Shown: positions 1-12,900, counted from the first letter of the stretch. The stretch is 64,000 nucleotides of DNA from Diploscapter coronatus (GCA_964036155.1 OZ038422.1:71943201-72007200), one strand, 5' to 3'. Translations and numbers: made by a program. The notes: generated by a model not told the origin, from the letters alone.

Positions 1-1090
1 AAACTGAAATAGTTTGTTGGTATTGAATCAAGGGTTTGTCTGGGCAATTACCGAAATAATTAGCGTAATTAAAATCGATAATTGAACGTGGAAAATTGAA
101 ATTTTTTGAAAATAAACGGTGAAAATGAATCGCGAATATTCGTTGGCACAAAGTAGGGACGCACTAGAAATGAGTCAAGTGATTAGCAGCAGAGCGCACT
201 TGCAGTCGATTTCAACGCAAAGAAAATTTTTAAAAAAAATGCGATGTGGAAAAGAGCTGGAAATCAGACTTGGGGCTTTTCCACTGCGGTGCGGTGCGGT
301 GCGGTAGCCAAACTTGACCAAAAGTCCCAAGTCTGCTGGAAATTCATATTTTTTTCAGAATGAAAAAGTTCGTTTGATGAACAAGGTTTACTTCATTTAC
401 TTCACACCCCGTCTTTCTTTTCTCCTCGCTCTTGTTTTCTTTTCGCTTCTCCAAAAAAGTAGAAGAATAGAGACGGGGCATAGGGAGGCAAGCTGCAAAG
501 AGTATGCAATATCCACTTCCTCACATTCCACAATACCAGAATTTAATCTGAAAAACGATCCAAGTTTTCTTTGAAACTAACAGGGGAACTATTTATTTGA
601 AATTTGTAAAGAAAATAAATTCTACAATAGTATATTTTGTTGTCTTTTTCAATTTAGCAATAATATGGATTCTTTGAAAGTTCAAATTAACTTTTCATTA
701 TTACTGCTGATTGGATTTGGATAATAAGTTCCATAGTGATTATGAGCGATTTCAGTGTGAGCCTAAAATTTTCTACTTTTGAAAGATGCGCAATAAAAAT
801 TGATACTCGATTCCTTTCCTTCGTATCAATTAGAGATCGCGACTCTTCTAATTTATTGAAAGTTTTCGATCGTTTTCGAACTATCGACTTTATTTTTTTA
901 ATCCCTAAATCATAGGAAATCGTGGATCCTCCCTAAATAATATAAAATCACTAGAAAAACGAATAAAAATATTACTCTACTCCTAACAGATTTATCAAAA
1001 TCTTGAATAATCTCATAGACCGGGCGCTGTTTAGTTTCAGGAAAACTCCTAGAATATTTCACTGTAAAGATGGAATTTTGAAATAGAATT
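1..1090. other. Intergenic, no supported gene
   Basis: AT-rich sequence downstream of the transporter. The short reading frames here show no family motif and no splice-consistent extension. The only structure seen is a pentanucleotide repeat inside a short inverted repeat near position 300, listed separately. Confidence 0.6.
266..334. repeat. Inverted repeat with (GCGGT)4 in the loop
   Basis: CAGACTTGGG-CTTTT on the left (about 266-281) is mirrored by AAAAGTCCCAAGTCTG on the right (about 318-334). Four tandem GCGGT units (286-305) lie between them. The GC-rich loop stands out in AT-rich surroundings. Confidence 0.6.
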
Positions 1091-3790
1091 TTACTTGTAA
1101 AGAAAATATATAATAGGAGGTTGAATGAATAAAAATGGAATGTAGAAGGCTGGTGCCCAAATTTGATTGAGTATCGGATAAATTGCTATGAAAATAGTCG
1201 ATGAAAAACACGCGATGTACATTCCAAGCTGAAAGGAATTCCAATAAATTGTCATCATCTTAGCTAAGACTATGAGAAATAATGATTAATAAAACCAGGT
1301 TCACTAGGAACCTCACGTTATATTCTTGAATTCCCGAAAAGTCGAACAATTCATATCCTGAAATAACATTGATTCTGGATAATTCCGACCTGAGACATTT
1401 TAGCTCGTGCCGAAGGCGGAAATAGCTCAGTCACAAGCAATGGACTAATAGCGCCGATTCCAACCGACGAGGCGATTTGAGTGCTACTTTCATTTATGAT
1501 GCCTAAATTAGTGAGTTGAGCAATGCATTCTCAATTAAAAATTAACCCATAATTTTCGTTATGCTGCTTGCTCCTTGCGAATTTATAATTATTTGTGCTG
1601 TAAACATTAATAAGATTTTGAAATATCTGAATTACTCGTATCATGCTTGTTTGTAGAAAAATTTCGTACGTGATTGAAAAGTACGAAAATATCACAAATC
1701 GTCGACCATATTTCTCGATTAGATACGACCCAACAAATAGAATTGGAATGAAGATGAAGGTTAGAAGGGAATTCAGTGACAGTGACTGAAATGTTATGCC
1801 TCCGTAAATTAAAAAGAAAATGAAGCGGTAAAAGTTATTGGTTCAAGAAAATTATTATCATGTTCTTTGTACTGTCAATGACCGGTTACTTGAGATGAAG
1901 TAAATGACACTAGCTTTTGATGTGTTGAAATTAGCGCGTTGTTTGCAACAGACTTTACGTTATTACATAATATTTGAGGAATGAGTTATATGAATATTTG
2001 CGAATATGCAATGCATATTTTGCATATTCGAATTTGTGCATCACTTACTTCGTCTCAAGCTATCGGTCAGTGATAATATAAATTTCGCAATTTACTTCAT
2101 CTACAGTAAATCCCAAACTTGTTTGAACAAGTACGGTATTATTCCTCTCTGCTACGTTTGGTGCAATTACATGCAGCATTTTTATGGACAATAGGATGAG
2201 TAATGCCTTGAAAATTGTGCTAATTAGTTTTTAAAAACCTCTCAACCTCTCTTGTAGTTTCATTATTCCAGATTTCCTTCAAAGATAAAATTTCTTCACT
2301 TGTCAAGTTCTTCTCTTTGGTAAACGAGCTTATGATTTCGTCTGCAATTCACTTTTTAAGGTTAACTTAGTACTGAAACACATTTTTGCCTTCTGATTAT
2401 CTTCGAATTCAGAACTTCCCATTTAACTACTTTGATGAGCAAATAAAATGAACAAAGTCAGGTAATATTGATTAAAGTGCCATTGGCCTGTTTTCCAAAA
2501 TTTAGAAACCTTGATAAGTGATAAGCGCATCAAGTGAGTACAAATGAAGCACTTTCGAAAGTAGCATGGTAAAAAAAACTTTTCTGATTGGCAATTGTTA
2601 TCGACTGACCAACGTCAGCCTCGCTTCCGTGATAAAATCGGACTACGCGTTCCATTTGCTTTCTGTCAATTCGAGAAACCAAATATTTTGGTGAATCAGG
2701 AAGACGGAGTGTGAGCAAAAACAACATAACTGAGCTAAAAGTTCAAGATAGCTAACTTTTAAAATTCAAATTTTTAAACTAAATATCAAGCAGTGACTCT
2801 TGTTCTTATTATCTATTACATAATGATGCGAATTTTTCTATGATCAAAGTAAAAAATCAAGCTGTCGTTTTCTTACATTAGCAATGAAAGCAGTGGAAAA
2901 ATAAACCATCTTTCGGAACCAAGAAGCGTCGAACGACCTGTCAGATATCTAAATTTTAGACAACAACTTACGAAACATTGACATCTAAACTGACAATACG
3001 AGCAGTGATACAACATCACCATTGGAAAATATTGCACTAACAAAGCCTAAATAATTGACAATTTCGTTTGCAGTCAATAATGACCTCGATATTTATCCGG
3101 AGTGCATTCAGCAATGTAAACTTGAGTTACGATAAAAATGATGGGGAAATGTAAGCCTATTACGAATTTTCCAAGTAGAAACAATTCATAGCTTCCAGTC
3201 AGTATGCCAGTCAATGTAAGTAGTGCAGCGGAAGAAACCAGGTAGAATCTGCAGGATTAATTTCATTTGAATATGCAAATCCCTCTCTAGTTTATTCATT
3301 ATCTTTCGCAGAATAATAAGAAGTCCTATGTGTTGGACGATTGAAATCAGAAATCCTAACTATTCTAACTGTTCTGGTCATGAAATTTCTCTATCCTTAT
3401 TTTATTGGGCCGAAACAATGCCTCAAATGAACGCAAACCCATCGACGACCCTTTGAGTCCATGAATGGGATGAACAGTGCATTTCCAACGATCCATCCAA
3501 CTGATTCAGCTATTGGTAACATCGAAAGGCCTAGCGACAATCTAACAAAGCATAATTATTAACGAGTTCATAAGCTTTCCAAAACTAACACTGTCTCATC
3601 AACATAAATTCCATAATGATGCACCAAAGTGGCATTGAATAATTGTGTGATTTGATTTGGAAACACTCCCGAAATTTGAATCTGAATCAAGCACACCATT
3701 CTCGAAGAGAGGAAGTACTACCAAGAAATCAGTGCCCATGCTGAATATACAGAAGACAAGCAGCATATAAATTAGGTTGAAAGAGATCAT
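1091..3790 (-). CDS. SLC2-type sugar/MFS transporter, possibly a pseudogene
   Basis: Predicted facilitated hexose-type transporter in the plasma membrane. Joining exons by frame and splice sites gives the family landmarks in order: a first helix ending in GVFPNQITQLFN; DSKGRRW (the loop 2-3 GRR motif); an IAECTPDKYRG motif (PESPR-side A-loop); LPDSPKYL (the PESPR-like motif); a large loop; EKYGRR (loop 8-9 motif); and ELFPPSARAKM with a final helix ending FLYK-stop. The start is the ATG at 3790, because an in-frame TGA lies just upstream. One intron (3249-3421) uses a GC donor, and one (1786-2095) holds an inverted-repeat element. Odd point: the exon for helix 5 contains an in-frame TAG (near 2969) between VLSV and MSMF. 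That could mean a pseudogene, a sequence error, or an exon model that needs changing. Substrate is not predictable. Confidence 0.8.
1873..2075. mobile_element. MITE-like inverted-repeat element, copy 1
   Basis: About 200 bp with imperfect terminal inverted repeats. The left end reads TGTCAATGACCGGTTACTTG and the right end, reverse-complemented, starts TATCACTGACCGATAGCTTG. The arms run about 38 bp. The interior contains GAATATGCAATGCATATTTTG. A second copy lies at 53702-53890 in the opposite orientation and matches over the whole length. It has no coding capacity, so it is inferred to be non-autonomous. It sits wholly inside an intron of the transporter gene. Confidence 0.7.
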
Positions 3791-4685
3791 TCTTCGTCAA
3801 TGAATATAGATACTTCATAAAATTGTGATAAATAATAAGTTGATTCCAGGTTAAAGAACGACTTCGAATAAAGTTGCTTTTGGTATCAAACATCGTCGCT
3901 TATCTTGCCAATGCTTGATTGACTTGCAAAGAACGAAAAATAAGAGAGAACGCGCTTTATCAAAATGACTTTTTTCTTGAAGATCCTATTGATAACTAAA
4001 ATATTTTGCAAAAATATTCATGCAAATATTACATTTGTAAAAGGACTGCTAGAATATAAAATGTAGATTATTTTTATCTTCCATCTCCGTTCATCTGTTT
4101 TGACGGCTGCTTTTCTCTTGAGAATTAGCGAGTTTTCATAGCCTACGATGTGTGTGTGTGCACATTTGATGGCATTTTACGATTTCATGGAGAAAAATAT
4201 AAGAAGTGTTGATTGTTGTAACATAATTATTATACAACAGAGATAAAATTTAATTCAGAAAAGTCTTAGAAAAAAACAACGAAACACTACGACTGATACA
4301 CAGGCCTAAAACTAGACGTCATCAATCCAGAAAGAAATATTGAATAACAGAGATTTTTCCAGCACAGTATAACTTTAATTCAACTACATGTACAACTTAT
4401 CTGTGCATCAAATTTCAAAATCCAACCCAAGCCCTATCCTTTGTGCGCGGACCTATGTCTCTTCCTGTGCCAGCAAGGTCATCCATTCGTTTTCGTGCCC
4501 AGGGGAGTCTTATTTCCTTGCCTTCCTCTATTCCTTCATCCGGCTCTCCTCCTGCTTCTGCCCGTCGAGAGCACGGCTTTTCCCATTCAAATCTCGGAGC
4601 AGCTTCGTCTCTCCTTTCAGACACCGACTTTTCATTACGCAACCACCAATCAGCCAGAATTTTCAATTTCCTTTTTTTACTTTCA
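3791..4685. other. Divergent intergenic region
   Basis: Lies between the minus-strand transporter start and the plus-strand channel. It should hold both promoters. The ORFs at 4388-4830 overlap each other in three frames and carry no recognisable domain, so I treat them as non-coding. Confidence 0.5.
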
Positions 4686-4686
4686 G
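4678..4686 (+). promoter_or_regulatory. Candidate trans-splice acceptor of the channel gene
   Basis: A pyrimidine run followed by CTTTCAG ends 7 bases before the ATG at 4694. This is the usual position of a spliced-leader acceptor in nematodes. It could instead be the acceptor of a 5'UTR intron. Confidence 0.45.
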
Positions 4687-4693
4687 AAATTCC

Positions 4694-7600
4694 ATGAGAG
4701 CGGCGACAAACGTCGAAACAGAAAGAAACCGCCTTTCACGTCTACTTCGACTGAGACAGTCTTTTCGGGAACAAGTAAGTGCGAGAATCATGTATCAGAG
4801 GGAAATATGATCTCAGACGCAGCAACTGCGTGAAAATGTTCGTCGCGTGAAGAAGGTTCCGAGATGGCTGCGAATTCTGAAAACGGTAAGTAACATCTTG
4901 CTGACTTCGAAAACACAAAAAAGAAATGTCTAGGTGTACCACGACTACGGGTTGAAGCACGTGTGTCTCATATCAGTTCTGGTGCTCTATCAATTTCTCG
5001 GAGCTGGGATTTTCTATTGGTGCGAAGCGGACTTCAATGAAGACAAGGAACAGCTCTGGAATGAAGTGTCAGTGACAAATTTCAGGAAAAGACAACTCTA
5101 ACTTCCAAGTTTGGATGGAAGATTTATGAGCATGTTAGAAAGAAGCATTCTTTGAAATATGAAGTCGAGAAAATCTCCGCTCCATCTTGTGTGTTCTCAA
5201 CATAAATCAGACGACAAGATAAATTCAAGATCAAAGAATTTCAGAATCGCTGAAAACCGCACCAGCTTCGTGTCAGACATTGTGCCGCTGCTCTTCAACA
5301 ACACCAAATATTTATTCTTTCTGTCAATGAACCAAACGAAGGAGGTGATTATGCTCCTTTGAAGATTATTGTTGAAATTCGAGACAAATGTCGTTAATGA
5401 TGCCAGATATGAGAATTTTTTGGCAATTTATGAAGCTCGAGATTTCATCTATAAATAGAACAAAAACTATTCTTCAATCCAAATATGATTTCAAGGTGAC
5501 GACGACGCTGAGTCAGGAGATAGTTCGATATGAGAAACAACTCGGCATAAAATATACGGATCAGAAGATAAAATGGGACTTTTGGAATGCAATGCTTTAC
5601 GCACAAGTATGAAAAATAATGACGCTTTCGTTAATTTAATTGATTCTAGACGATCTGCACTACCATCGGTTATGGTCACCTCTACCCCTCGACTCCAGCT
5701 GGCAGAATCTTCACGATGATTTATGCTATCTTTGGGATACCTCTTGTTCTATCGATTCTAGATGATTTAGGTATATGAATTTTCCCTATCTATGAATGAA
5801 AATGATGAATGCTCAACTAATCAAATGACTTGAACTAAGACAGAATAGGGAATTTATTTGTCGGGCATGATTGAACTAGTAAATAGCTGCTTAAGAGTTT
5901 CACAGTGATACAGCAGCCTCCATTTACAAAGAAATGTTAACCAATTCAATATTAACGTTCAAGGGTCGGAGTTCAGGCAAACTGTTGACCAAATGTTTAA
6001 AGACGCCGTGGTGGTTGCTCAAGTGTGGATGCAGAAGAGCGTTTCGATACTGCACGAAGCAGACGCTGGCAGAGATTCGTAAACTAGACGAGGAAGATAA
6101 ACGAGGCAAGTGGAGTGTTCACAGTTGAAAAATGATTTGATTTCTCTCAGATCTTGAAATCTTCGATCTTCCAGTGCCTATTGCGATCTTCATCGTGATA
6201 GCGTGGATATTCATTTGCTCAGCGACGTTCTGTATTTGGGAAAAGGACTGGAATTACTTTCTGGCATTTTACTTTTTCTTCATCTCATTGAGGTACAACT
6301 TAGCGTAATACAAACACACAATATGATTACAGCACGATTGGACTAGGTGATATTGTACCCTCTCAGCCCAAGTACCTCCTCATGCTGTTCATCTACATCA
6401 TCATTGGCCTTTCATTAGTTTCAATGTGTATAAATCTAATTCAGGCAGATTCAAATGACTAAATGCAGATATTCATCGATGAAGTTCAGGCAAAACTCGA
6501 GCGAACATATGAAGCAGGAAGGAATATGGAAATGGTGGCTTTTGATCGACCGGGAGGATTGATTCTCGAAACATCCAAGGGAGAATGTCGACGGAGAGGG
6601 AGTAGTTTAGGTAGATTTGTTGATGAAACTGATCAAATCGTAATAGTGCGTTGGATCATTTTTACGAATGTCTTGTCGCATCAGAGCACTTGCGAAATTC
6701 TACGAACAAGTTGAATCCTATAAACCTAGGTGTCTTTCGATCTTCGTCATCAGCTCACTCTCTCAGCAAAGAAGCAGTTCAAGCAGTTCTGATGGGCAAG
6801 AAATTCACCCATAAATCCACACAAACAACAATGTCTCTGCCTCAATCATCCGGCGGCTCCACTACGACGACAGCGATGACTCGAACTGTGTCTGGGAATC
6901 ATTTCCGCGTTCTACCGAGGACTCTATCGATTGACGACGTCATGCGGATGGTCGACACTGAAGATGGAGACATTTTGGTTCAAAATAACTATTTTCATGA
7001 GCTTATGAGGATCCTTCAGGTTCTGACGGAGCTATCTAGAGAAGACGAGTCCAGCATGTCCGATGAAACCCACATGACGAGAACCGTGTCTACGACTAGC
7101 AGCGCGGACGATAATAGCAGTCAAGTGAGCGAAATATAGCTTGAATTGAACTAGATGAAAGCTGTCAGATCGTCGTCTCGAAATCGTTCGACGCTAAATT
7201 CGGCTCTGCCATCAAACCACCGCACAGTCTACCAATCAGTTCATTTATCGGTTAGTTTCACGCATTATACCAAATTAGGAAAGTCTATTTTAGGTGTTTC
7301 TCGACTCTCGCCATTACGACCACGAATGACTGATCTAGAACTTCTGGAAGAACTTGAAGACAGAATTGCACTTGGACAAACAGCACCTTTGAGCAACATC
7401 GTACATTTCAGATCACGGCAATTACAACTTTTGTTTATGCTGATATCATCTACCATGCTTTAGACTGTCTCTGATTCCCGAACAAATACCTTCGACGGTC
7501 GAAGAAGGGGAAGAGCCAAGCGAGACGACGTACACCTTATCACCGGATGAGAATTCTGATCCGGCTGTTGTGAGGTTAGTACAATTTTCAGAGAAAAACG

Positions 7601-7830
7601 TTATTTGATAAGTAAATTGTGTTGTCCATACAAACTATCTCATTAGTTTCTCGTTATCAGTAGTCATACCGACTGCTTTCATCGAGTCGTATAAGAAATA
7701 ATTTTAAATTTAGGCGATCATAAGAAATCATTTCAGAGTTGGTCGTCGTCGTTCCTTCCAATCGATATTTGGAGGACTTCTTTCTCGGCGAAAACAGACC
7801 ACACCTCCTGACCTCTTGTCAAATACCTAA
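4694..7830 (+). CDS. Two-pore-domain potassium channel (TWK/K2P family)
   Basis: Predicted outward/leak K+ channel subunit that dimerises in the plasma membrane. Exons joined by frame give: a basic N-terminus; TM1 (HVCLISVLVLYQFLGAGIF); an extracellular loop; pore 1 with TTIGYG; TM2 ending FGIPLVLSILDDLG; a basic cytosolic linker (WWLLKCGCRRAFRYC); TM3; pore 2 with STIGLGDIVP; TM4 ending LVSMCINLIQ; and a long Ser/Thr-rich cytosolic tail ending DLLSNT-stop. The GYG/GLG selectivity pair and the length fit nematode TWK channels. Three introns must use GC donors to keep frame and the conserved junctions: 6106-6150 (CGAG/gcaagt), 6445-6489 and 7418-7463. All three are 45-46 bp, like the ordinary introns here. 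The specific TWK orthologue is not determinable by eye. Confidence 0.93.
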
Positions 7831-7935
7831 TAGATTTGTTCGATTATTTATTTTTAGGAATTATAAACATTTATTTTGAAACAAGAAACAACCTAATGAA
7901 TTCGCTAAAACAACGTTTGTTTGTGTCTAAGTTGT

Positions 7936-9498
7936 CTAAATTCTCCTAATCTTCCTGGGTCTGGGGCCCAGTTCGATGAGGTTCGTGTGGTCTGTGATGC
8001 TCACGATTTTCACACCGGCTGTGGCCATTCCTTTCACTGAGCTCAGTCGACCAGGCCCAATGCCTTTCACCTAGAACTTTCTTGGTAACTTGCAAAAAAA
8101 ACGAGTAATTTGGATTCAGTGATAAACAAAGAAGAAATTTCGAGAATAAGCTACTCAAAAATGTTGGAAAGCTCATTTTGACAACTGCTATATGACGGAG
8201 GGTAACGAAGGACAAAGGGCTTTTCCTCACATCATTTCTCCTTACTCGAACCTGTCCTTTTTGACTATAGACTCCGTTCCCCCTTTAACCTACGTCATAT
8301 AAGTAACTGCCATATCTTCTTGCTTTTTCAACTTTCCTTTTCCTTTTCCTTTCTCGTCGTGACAGCAAAGAAAGTATTAGGCACAGAAAATGGAGTATTT
8401 TCACCTCAACCCTGACAGTCCGGATGCCTCTGCGGACGAGCTTCTGTCCAGCAGCCACTCCAGTTGTCTGTCCCGCGATTGTCGTCTTCTTCCTCGCATG
8501 CTTGAAGCCCTCCAATCGGCACGACGTGTAGATGATCACGTGTTGCTGAACACAGGAATCATTCCATTTATCTATCGAAAGAAAACGTATTACTATTGCC
8601 CCTATAGAGAGATTGGTCTCTTCAAAATTGATTATTCGTAAAAGTTTTCAAGGATTCTTCCCCTTTTGTAATGAAAAGTGACTAGTAAACAAAATTCTAA
8701 CTTGTACACTTTTCGAAAGAAAAATCTATCCAAATCATTCAAACGTTCATCATTTTGAATTCATGAGTTTGCCGCAGGATTTGCTCCGGTTTTTTTTACC
8801 TACATTTCTTAAACCTAAATAAGGTGAAAAATAGAATAAGCCACTATTTGCGTACCTTATTATCCATGACATTGATGAGCGTGTTGTTCTTGGTGGCCTT
8901 GATGTAGACGATCGGCAGGTCTTTGTAGGGGATCCCTGAAATGATTCGTAAATTTTGAATTTTCTTAAAAATCAAACCGTCGAATAGCTGGTTGAGGGTC
9001 TCTGCAGTGGGAAATCGAGCCTCGATGTTCTTCAGATTCACCGACAGTAGCTGGTTCGCTCCAGTTGTGCCTTCGAAGATTTCCTGAAAAAGATTAGCAT
9101 ATTGGATTTTTTTGTAAAAACATGTCAAAAAAGTGTTTCAAGTTTCATAATTGCTCGCAATCCCGTTTTTAAAGACGATGCAAACAGTTTTAGTGAAAGA
9201 CCTGTCGAAATGCTAGAGGTATGGTAATCTCACAAATTTGATGAAACATGTTTTGAAATTTGTTGAAATTATTGGAATTACTTGTATTAAACTTCGCAAG
9301 TATTTGTTTAGAAAAAAAACAATAACAAATTACCTGTTCAGGTCCAGTGAGTCTAGTGCCGGCCCTGTGGTTGTCTCGAATGCTGTCGAATTTTGGCAGG
9401 GAGGAAGAGATGCTTCGAATTGGGAGAATCTGAGAGCAACTCGCTCGAGTCCCCAAAGCGAGTCGGGAAAATTGTAGGGCCAGATTTTGGGCTGCCAT
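7936..9498 (-). CDS. mrps-11: Mitochondrial small-subunit ribosomal protein uS11m
   Basis: Structural protein of the mitochondrial 28S ribosomal subunit, lining the mRNA exit region. Five exons join to a protein with an N-terminal stretch rich in Arg and Ser (likely mitochondrial presequence: MAAQNLALQF..., IRSISSSLPKF). A spacer follows, then the uS11 core: IVYIKATKNNTLINV, GFKHARKKTTIAGQTTG, RGIRTVRVEVKGIGPGR, LSSVKGMATAGVKIVSITD and a C-terminus RPRKIRRI. These are diagnostic uS11 signatures. The plus-strand ORF at 8390-8641 is an antisense shadow of exon 4. The gene lies about 455 bp downstream of the zinc-finger gene on the same strand, so the two could share an operon, though the gap is at the wide end for that. 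Confidence 0.95.
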
Positions 9499-9953
9499 TT
9501 TCCTGAACACGAATAAAATCTTCAAGAAAAGAAATTCTTTCAAGATAGTAAAATTTTTGGCCATCAAAACCAATATTCGACCAAGGATAAGCGTTTTCAA
9601 AGTACACAATTTATTCCTGTCAAAAGTAACGCGAGGAAGAGATCCCAATATTCATGATTGAAATGAATTAAAACCAAAACTCAAATGAAATTGTTCGGAA
9701 AAATCGCAATTGAAAATTGCGAGACGTCACTACAAACTTTAGAAGGGAAAAAGCTACGTGATTAGCTTAACCAAGTAAATAGAAGATAATTGATAAGTGT
9801 GATAGATAAATGAAATAAGTGGAATAATGAATGAATTTTAGATTTCAATCGAAAAATATACGATTTGGTATTGGCTAAAGGTAAAATTCACCAAATCCAA
9901 AGTCAGAATAAAATAATGAAACATCTTTATAAAGACAGAACCAGCACTATTTT

Positions 9954-12900
9954 TCAGTTCCAAATAGACGAGCTCATGACCGTCTGATCCAACCCACTCG
10001 AAGCCAGAACGCCTTCATCGTCAGAAAATTGGTCCTGGAAATTCAACTTTTTTCTGCTGTTAATTTCTAGAGATTTTCAAATAAAGAAGTGAAGAGAATA
10101 ATATTTGACTAAATTATTAAGATTTTCGAAATTTTAAAAATTTACCTCAACAGCCTCAATTCTGACTTCTGTCGGCTGCGTGCGGCTCTTCTTGTTGTAT
10201 GGAACTTCAACTCCATTGATCACTAAAACCAATACTTTGTCAGATTTAGCACAAAGTGGAAGTAACATTGAATCTTGAAATATAATCATCAAAATTATAA
10301 TCTTAGTTCGTTTCAAAAATGAAAACTTCTTCACTCACCAACTTTTCCCGGTTTGTACCTTGGTCCTGCAGCATCATCCAGTGGGTAGATTGTGGTTGTG
10401 TCAGTGTAGTCCTGAGTGATTTGGCAGCGAAGAGCTTGCAGACGAACCATGAAGCATCGCAGGTTGGAGATCGACAGATGACGCGATTCCGACTGGAAAA
10501 TAAAGGTAATCGAAACACAAAAAGTCGTCAATAATTTGAAATTTAGATTTAGTAACTATCAGTTGCAGATACGAGATAGTTCGATGAAAAGGATGAGAAG
10601 GTCACATTTTGAAATTCCGAAGAACAATTTTACCTGAATACCCTCCTTGATGATCTCGCATTCATTGGCGATTTCCTCGATGAGTTGCGACTTGGAAGAA
10701 GTGCTCATCGAGAACATGTGCGAGCGGGTGGCGATTGAGATGCCGCCTGAAAAATAAATGAAATTTTGATCAAGAAACTATCCATCGAATGTCAGCATTC
10801 TTTTCAATTTTCAAATTGTTTTGGTAATTTATTTAAAAGTTATGGTTTTCAAAATATTTACAAAAAAAATAACAATCGGATCCAATTCAATTTTCTAAAT
10901 GTTTGAAGAGATCTTTCAAAAGTCATATGCTAGAAAAAAAATTATAAATAATTTACCCTCCGACAAGTCCTCCCCATTCATCGCAGCAGGTCGTTTCTTG
11001 CCAGTTCGGAAGTTCCTCTTCTTCTCTGCCCCATTTCCCTTCAATTCCCCTTCTTCCAGCGTCTCCTCTCCCAATTCGTCCACATCAGCCACGTTATCAT
11101 TATAGTCGTCTTCGAAGTCGTCTTCTTCCTGAAGTTATGATTTTTAAATCTGAAAATATTTCAGAATGTTCTACTGTTTCAAAGCTTAATTTTCGAAATT
11201 TAATGAAAAAAATTCTATCTTTCATTTCTGACTTACGACAAAGTCATGGAATTTATTTATAAGAAAATAGTATTTATGAACAAGGTCCGTGGCCTTTGTA
11301 AGATGCCATCATTTTGTTCTGTTTCAGAGGATAACGATTTTAGTTAGATGGAAAATTCGATAAAGTTTGATTTAGAACAAGCAAAAACCGACCAAATCTT
11401 GAACAACATTGGGCGGATTCGAATCCTGACTGTTGGCAGGAGCATGAGGGCCCAATCCCATCTGCATGCTCTTTCGATGGCCGTCTTCCAAGGGAACGAA
11501 TTCACCCGCTTCAGTGCGAGTTTTGGCAACGAACACGCGTGGGCGGGGCCAGTTCTGAAAATTGTAGCTCGCCTTTTCTAGAAATATTTGATATTGCGGA
11601 ATTTACAAGACCAAAGTATAAGTTTTTTATTTGCTGACAGCGAGGAATATTTCATACCTCATCAATGGCCAATTCCTGGGTGGTCTTCTCGCTGTGCTCC
11701 CTGAGTCTGGGCGCTCCTTCCCTCTCGATTCCGGCTCGATCCAGCAATTCTTCTTCCCAAATTTCGCAGGTCGTCGGAATTCCGGTCTGCTCCCATCTGG
11801 AAACCCTAATGATTAAAGAAGAAAATAAGATTTCTGCAAACTGTTCATGGTTACACTATTTTATAATAAAGCTGAGTTCATCTCGAAACAATGAAATTAA
11901 AAAATTCCTACTTTCTGGTGCAAGTAATGTTGATGGTTCTCAATTCCTCTTGATCGACAAGGCAAATTCTCTGCGCAAAAATGTTGTCAAAGGCGAATGG
12001 GGAGAAATGGGCTAAAATTATCATGCCTTTTCAGAAAAAGGACGAGATTTTACTTTTGAGATAGTCACAGATGGCCTGATTGGACTCGCCCTCCATCTGT
12101 TTCGAGGCGATGATGTATTTCACGATGTTGGGCAGTCTCATTCTCGCATCGTGACCATAGTGATCGCCGCACATTTCGACAGTGATTCGACTGGAAATTC
12201 AAAACTGATTTTTCTTCAGTGTTCAAAAAATTCTTCAATTCCATAAAAATGTTCAAGCACAAATAAAAATTCCCTACCCATCCTCATGTTCAGTTCCATG
12301 GATGAACGCAGTACAGGAATAGCCGATTCTGAACGGACCGACTCGGTCTTTGCTCGGATCGCCGGAGAAGTTGGAGTTGTTCACGAAACCGCTTCTGGAA
12401 GGAAACCATATTCAGGAAAGTTTCAATCTTCATTTAAGTACCTGTTACAAGCCATGAAGATGCCCTTGCCGCGAGCGCGTCTTTTTGCGCCGGACTTGTG
12501 ACGAAAATGAGCGCCGCCCTCCATTTCGAGCCAGCGCAGGAAGCGCTGAATCAAATTATATTATATTTAAAAGAAGTCAAACTTTCATTTTTTTAAATTT
12601 TAGCGGTTCAGAGATTTCTTAAAATCTAGCGAAAAATTTCCTAGAAAAATGCAAAAAATTTAAGCAAAGATTTTGTGTTGATATTTTTCGAAAAAAAATA
12701 TGGAAAACGTTAACTTTTCTGAAAAAAGTCGAATAATGACCAACCATAAAATGTGCCCTATCCTTGAACTGGAGCTGATGCGTCTCTGGGTGCACGTCGT
12801 GCTCGTTGCGGAGATGTGCGTGGAACTCGGCTCGCTGGATGAATTCCGCGTAGCAGACACCGCAGCAGTAGAAACGACGCTTCGCGTCCGGGTTGGAAGT

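Noticed and set aside
3249..3421. Frameshift in the transporter after the GRRW motif
   Set aside because: An apparent 2-base mismatch vanished once a GC donor (TTGAG/gcattg) was allowed, which restores the expected helix length.
6445..6489. Nonsense codon after LVSMCINLIQ in the channel
   Set aside because: The TAA lies inside a 45-bp GC-AG intron; splicing joins LIQ directly to AKLERTYEAG.
8390..8641. Plus-strand ORF starting MEYFHLNPDS
   Set aside because: It is the antisense of uS11m exon 4, which carries highly conserved residues on the minus strand.
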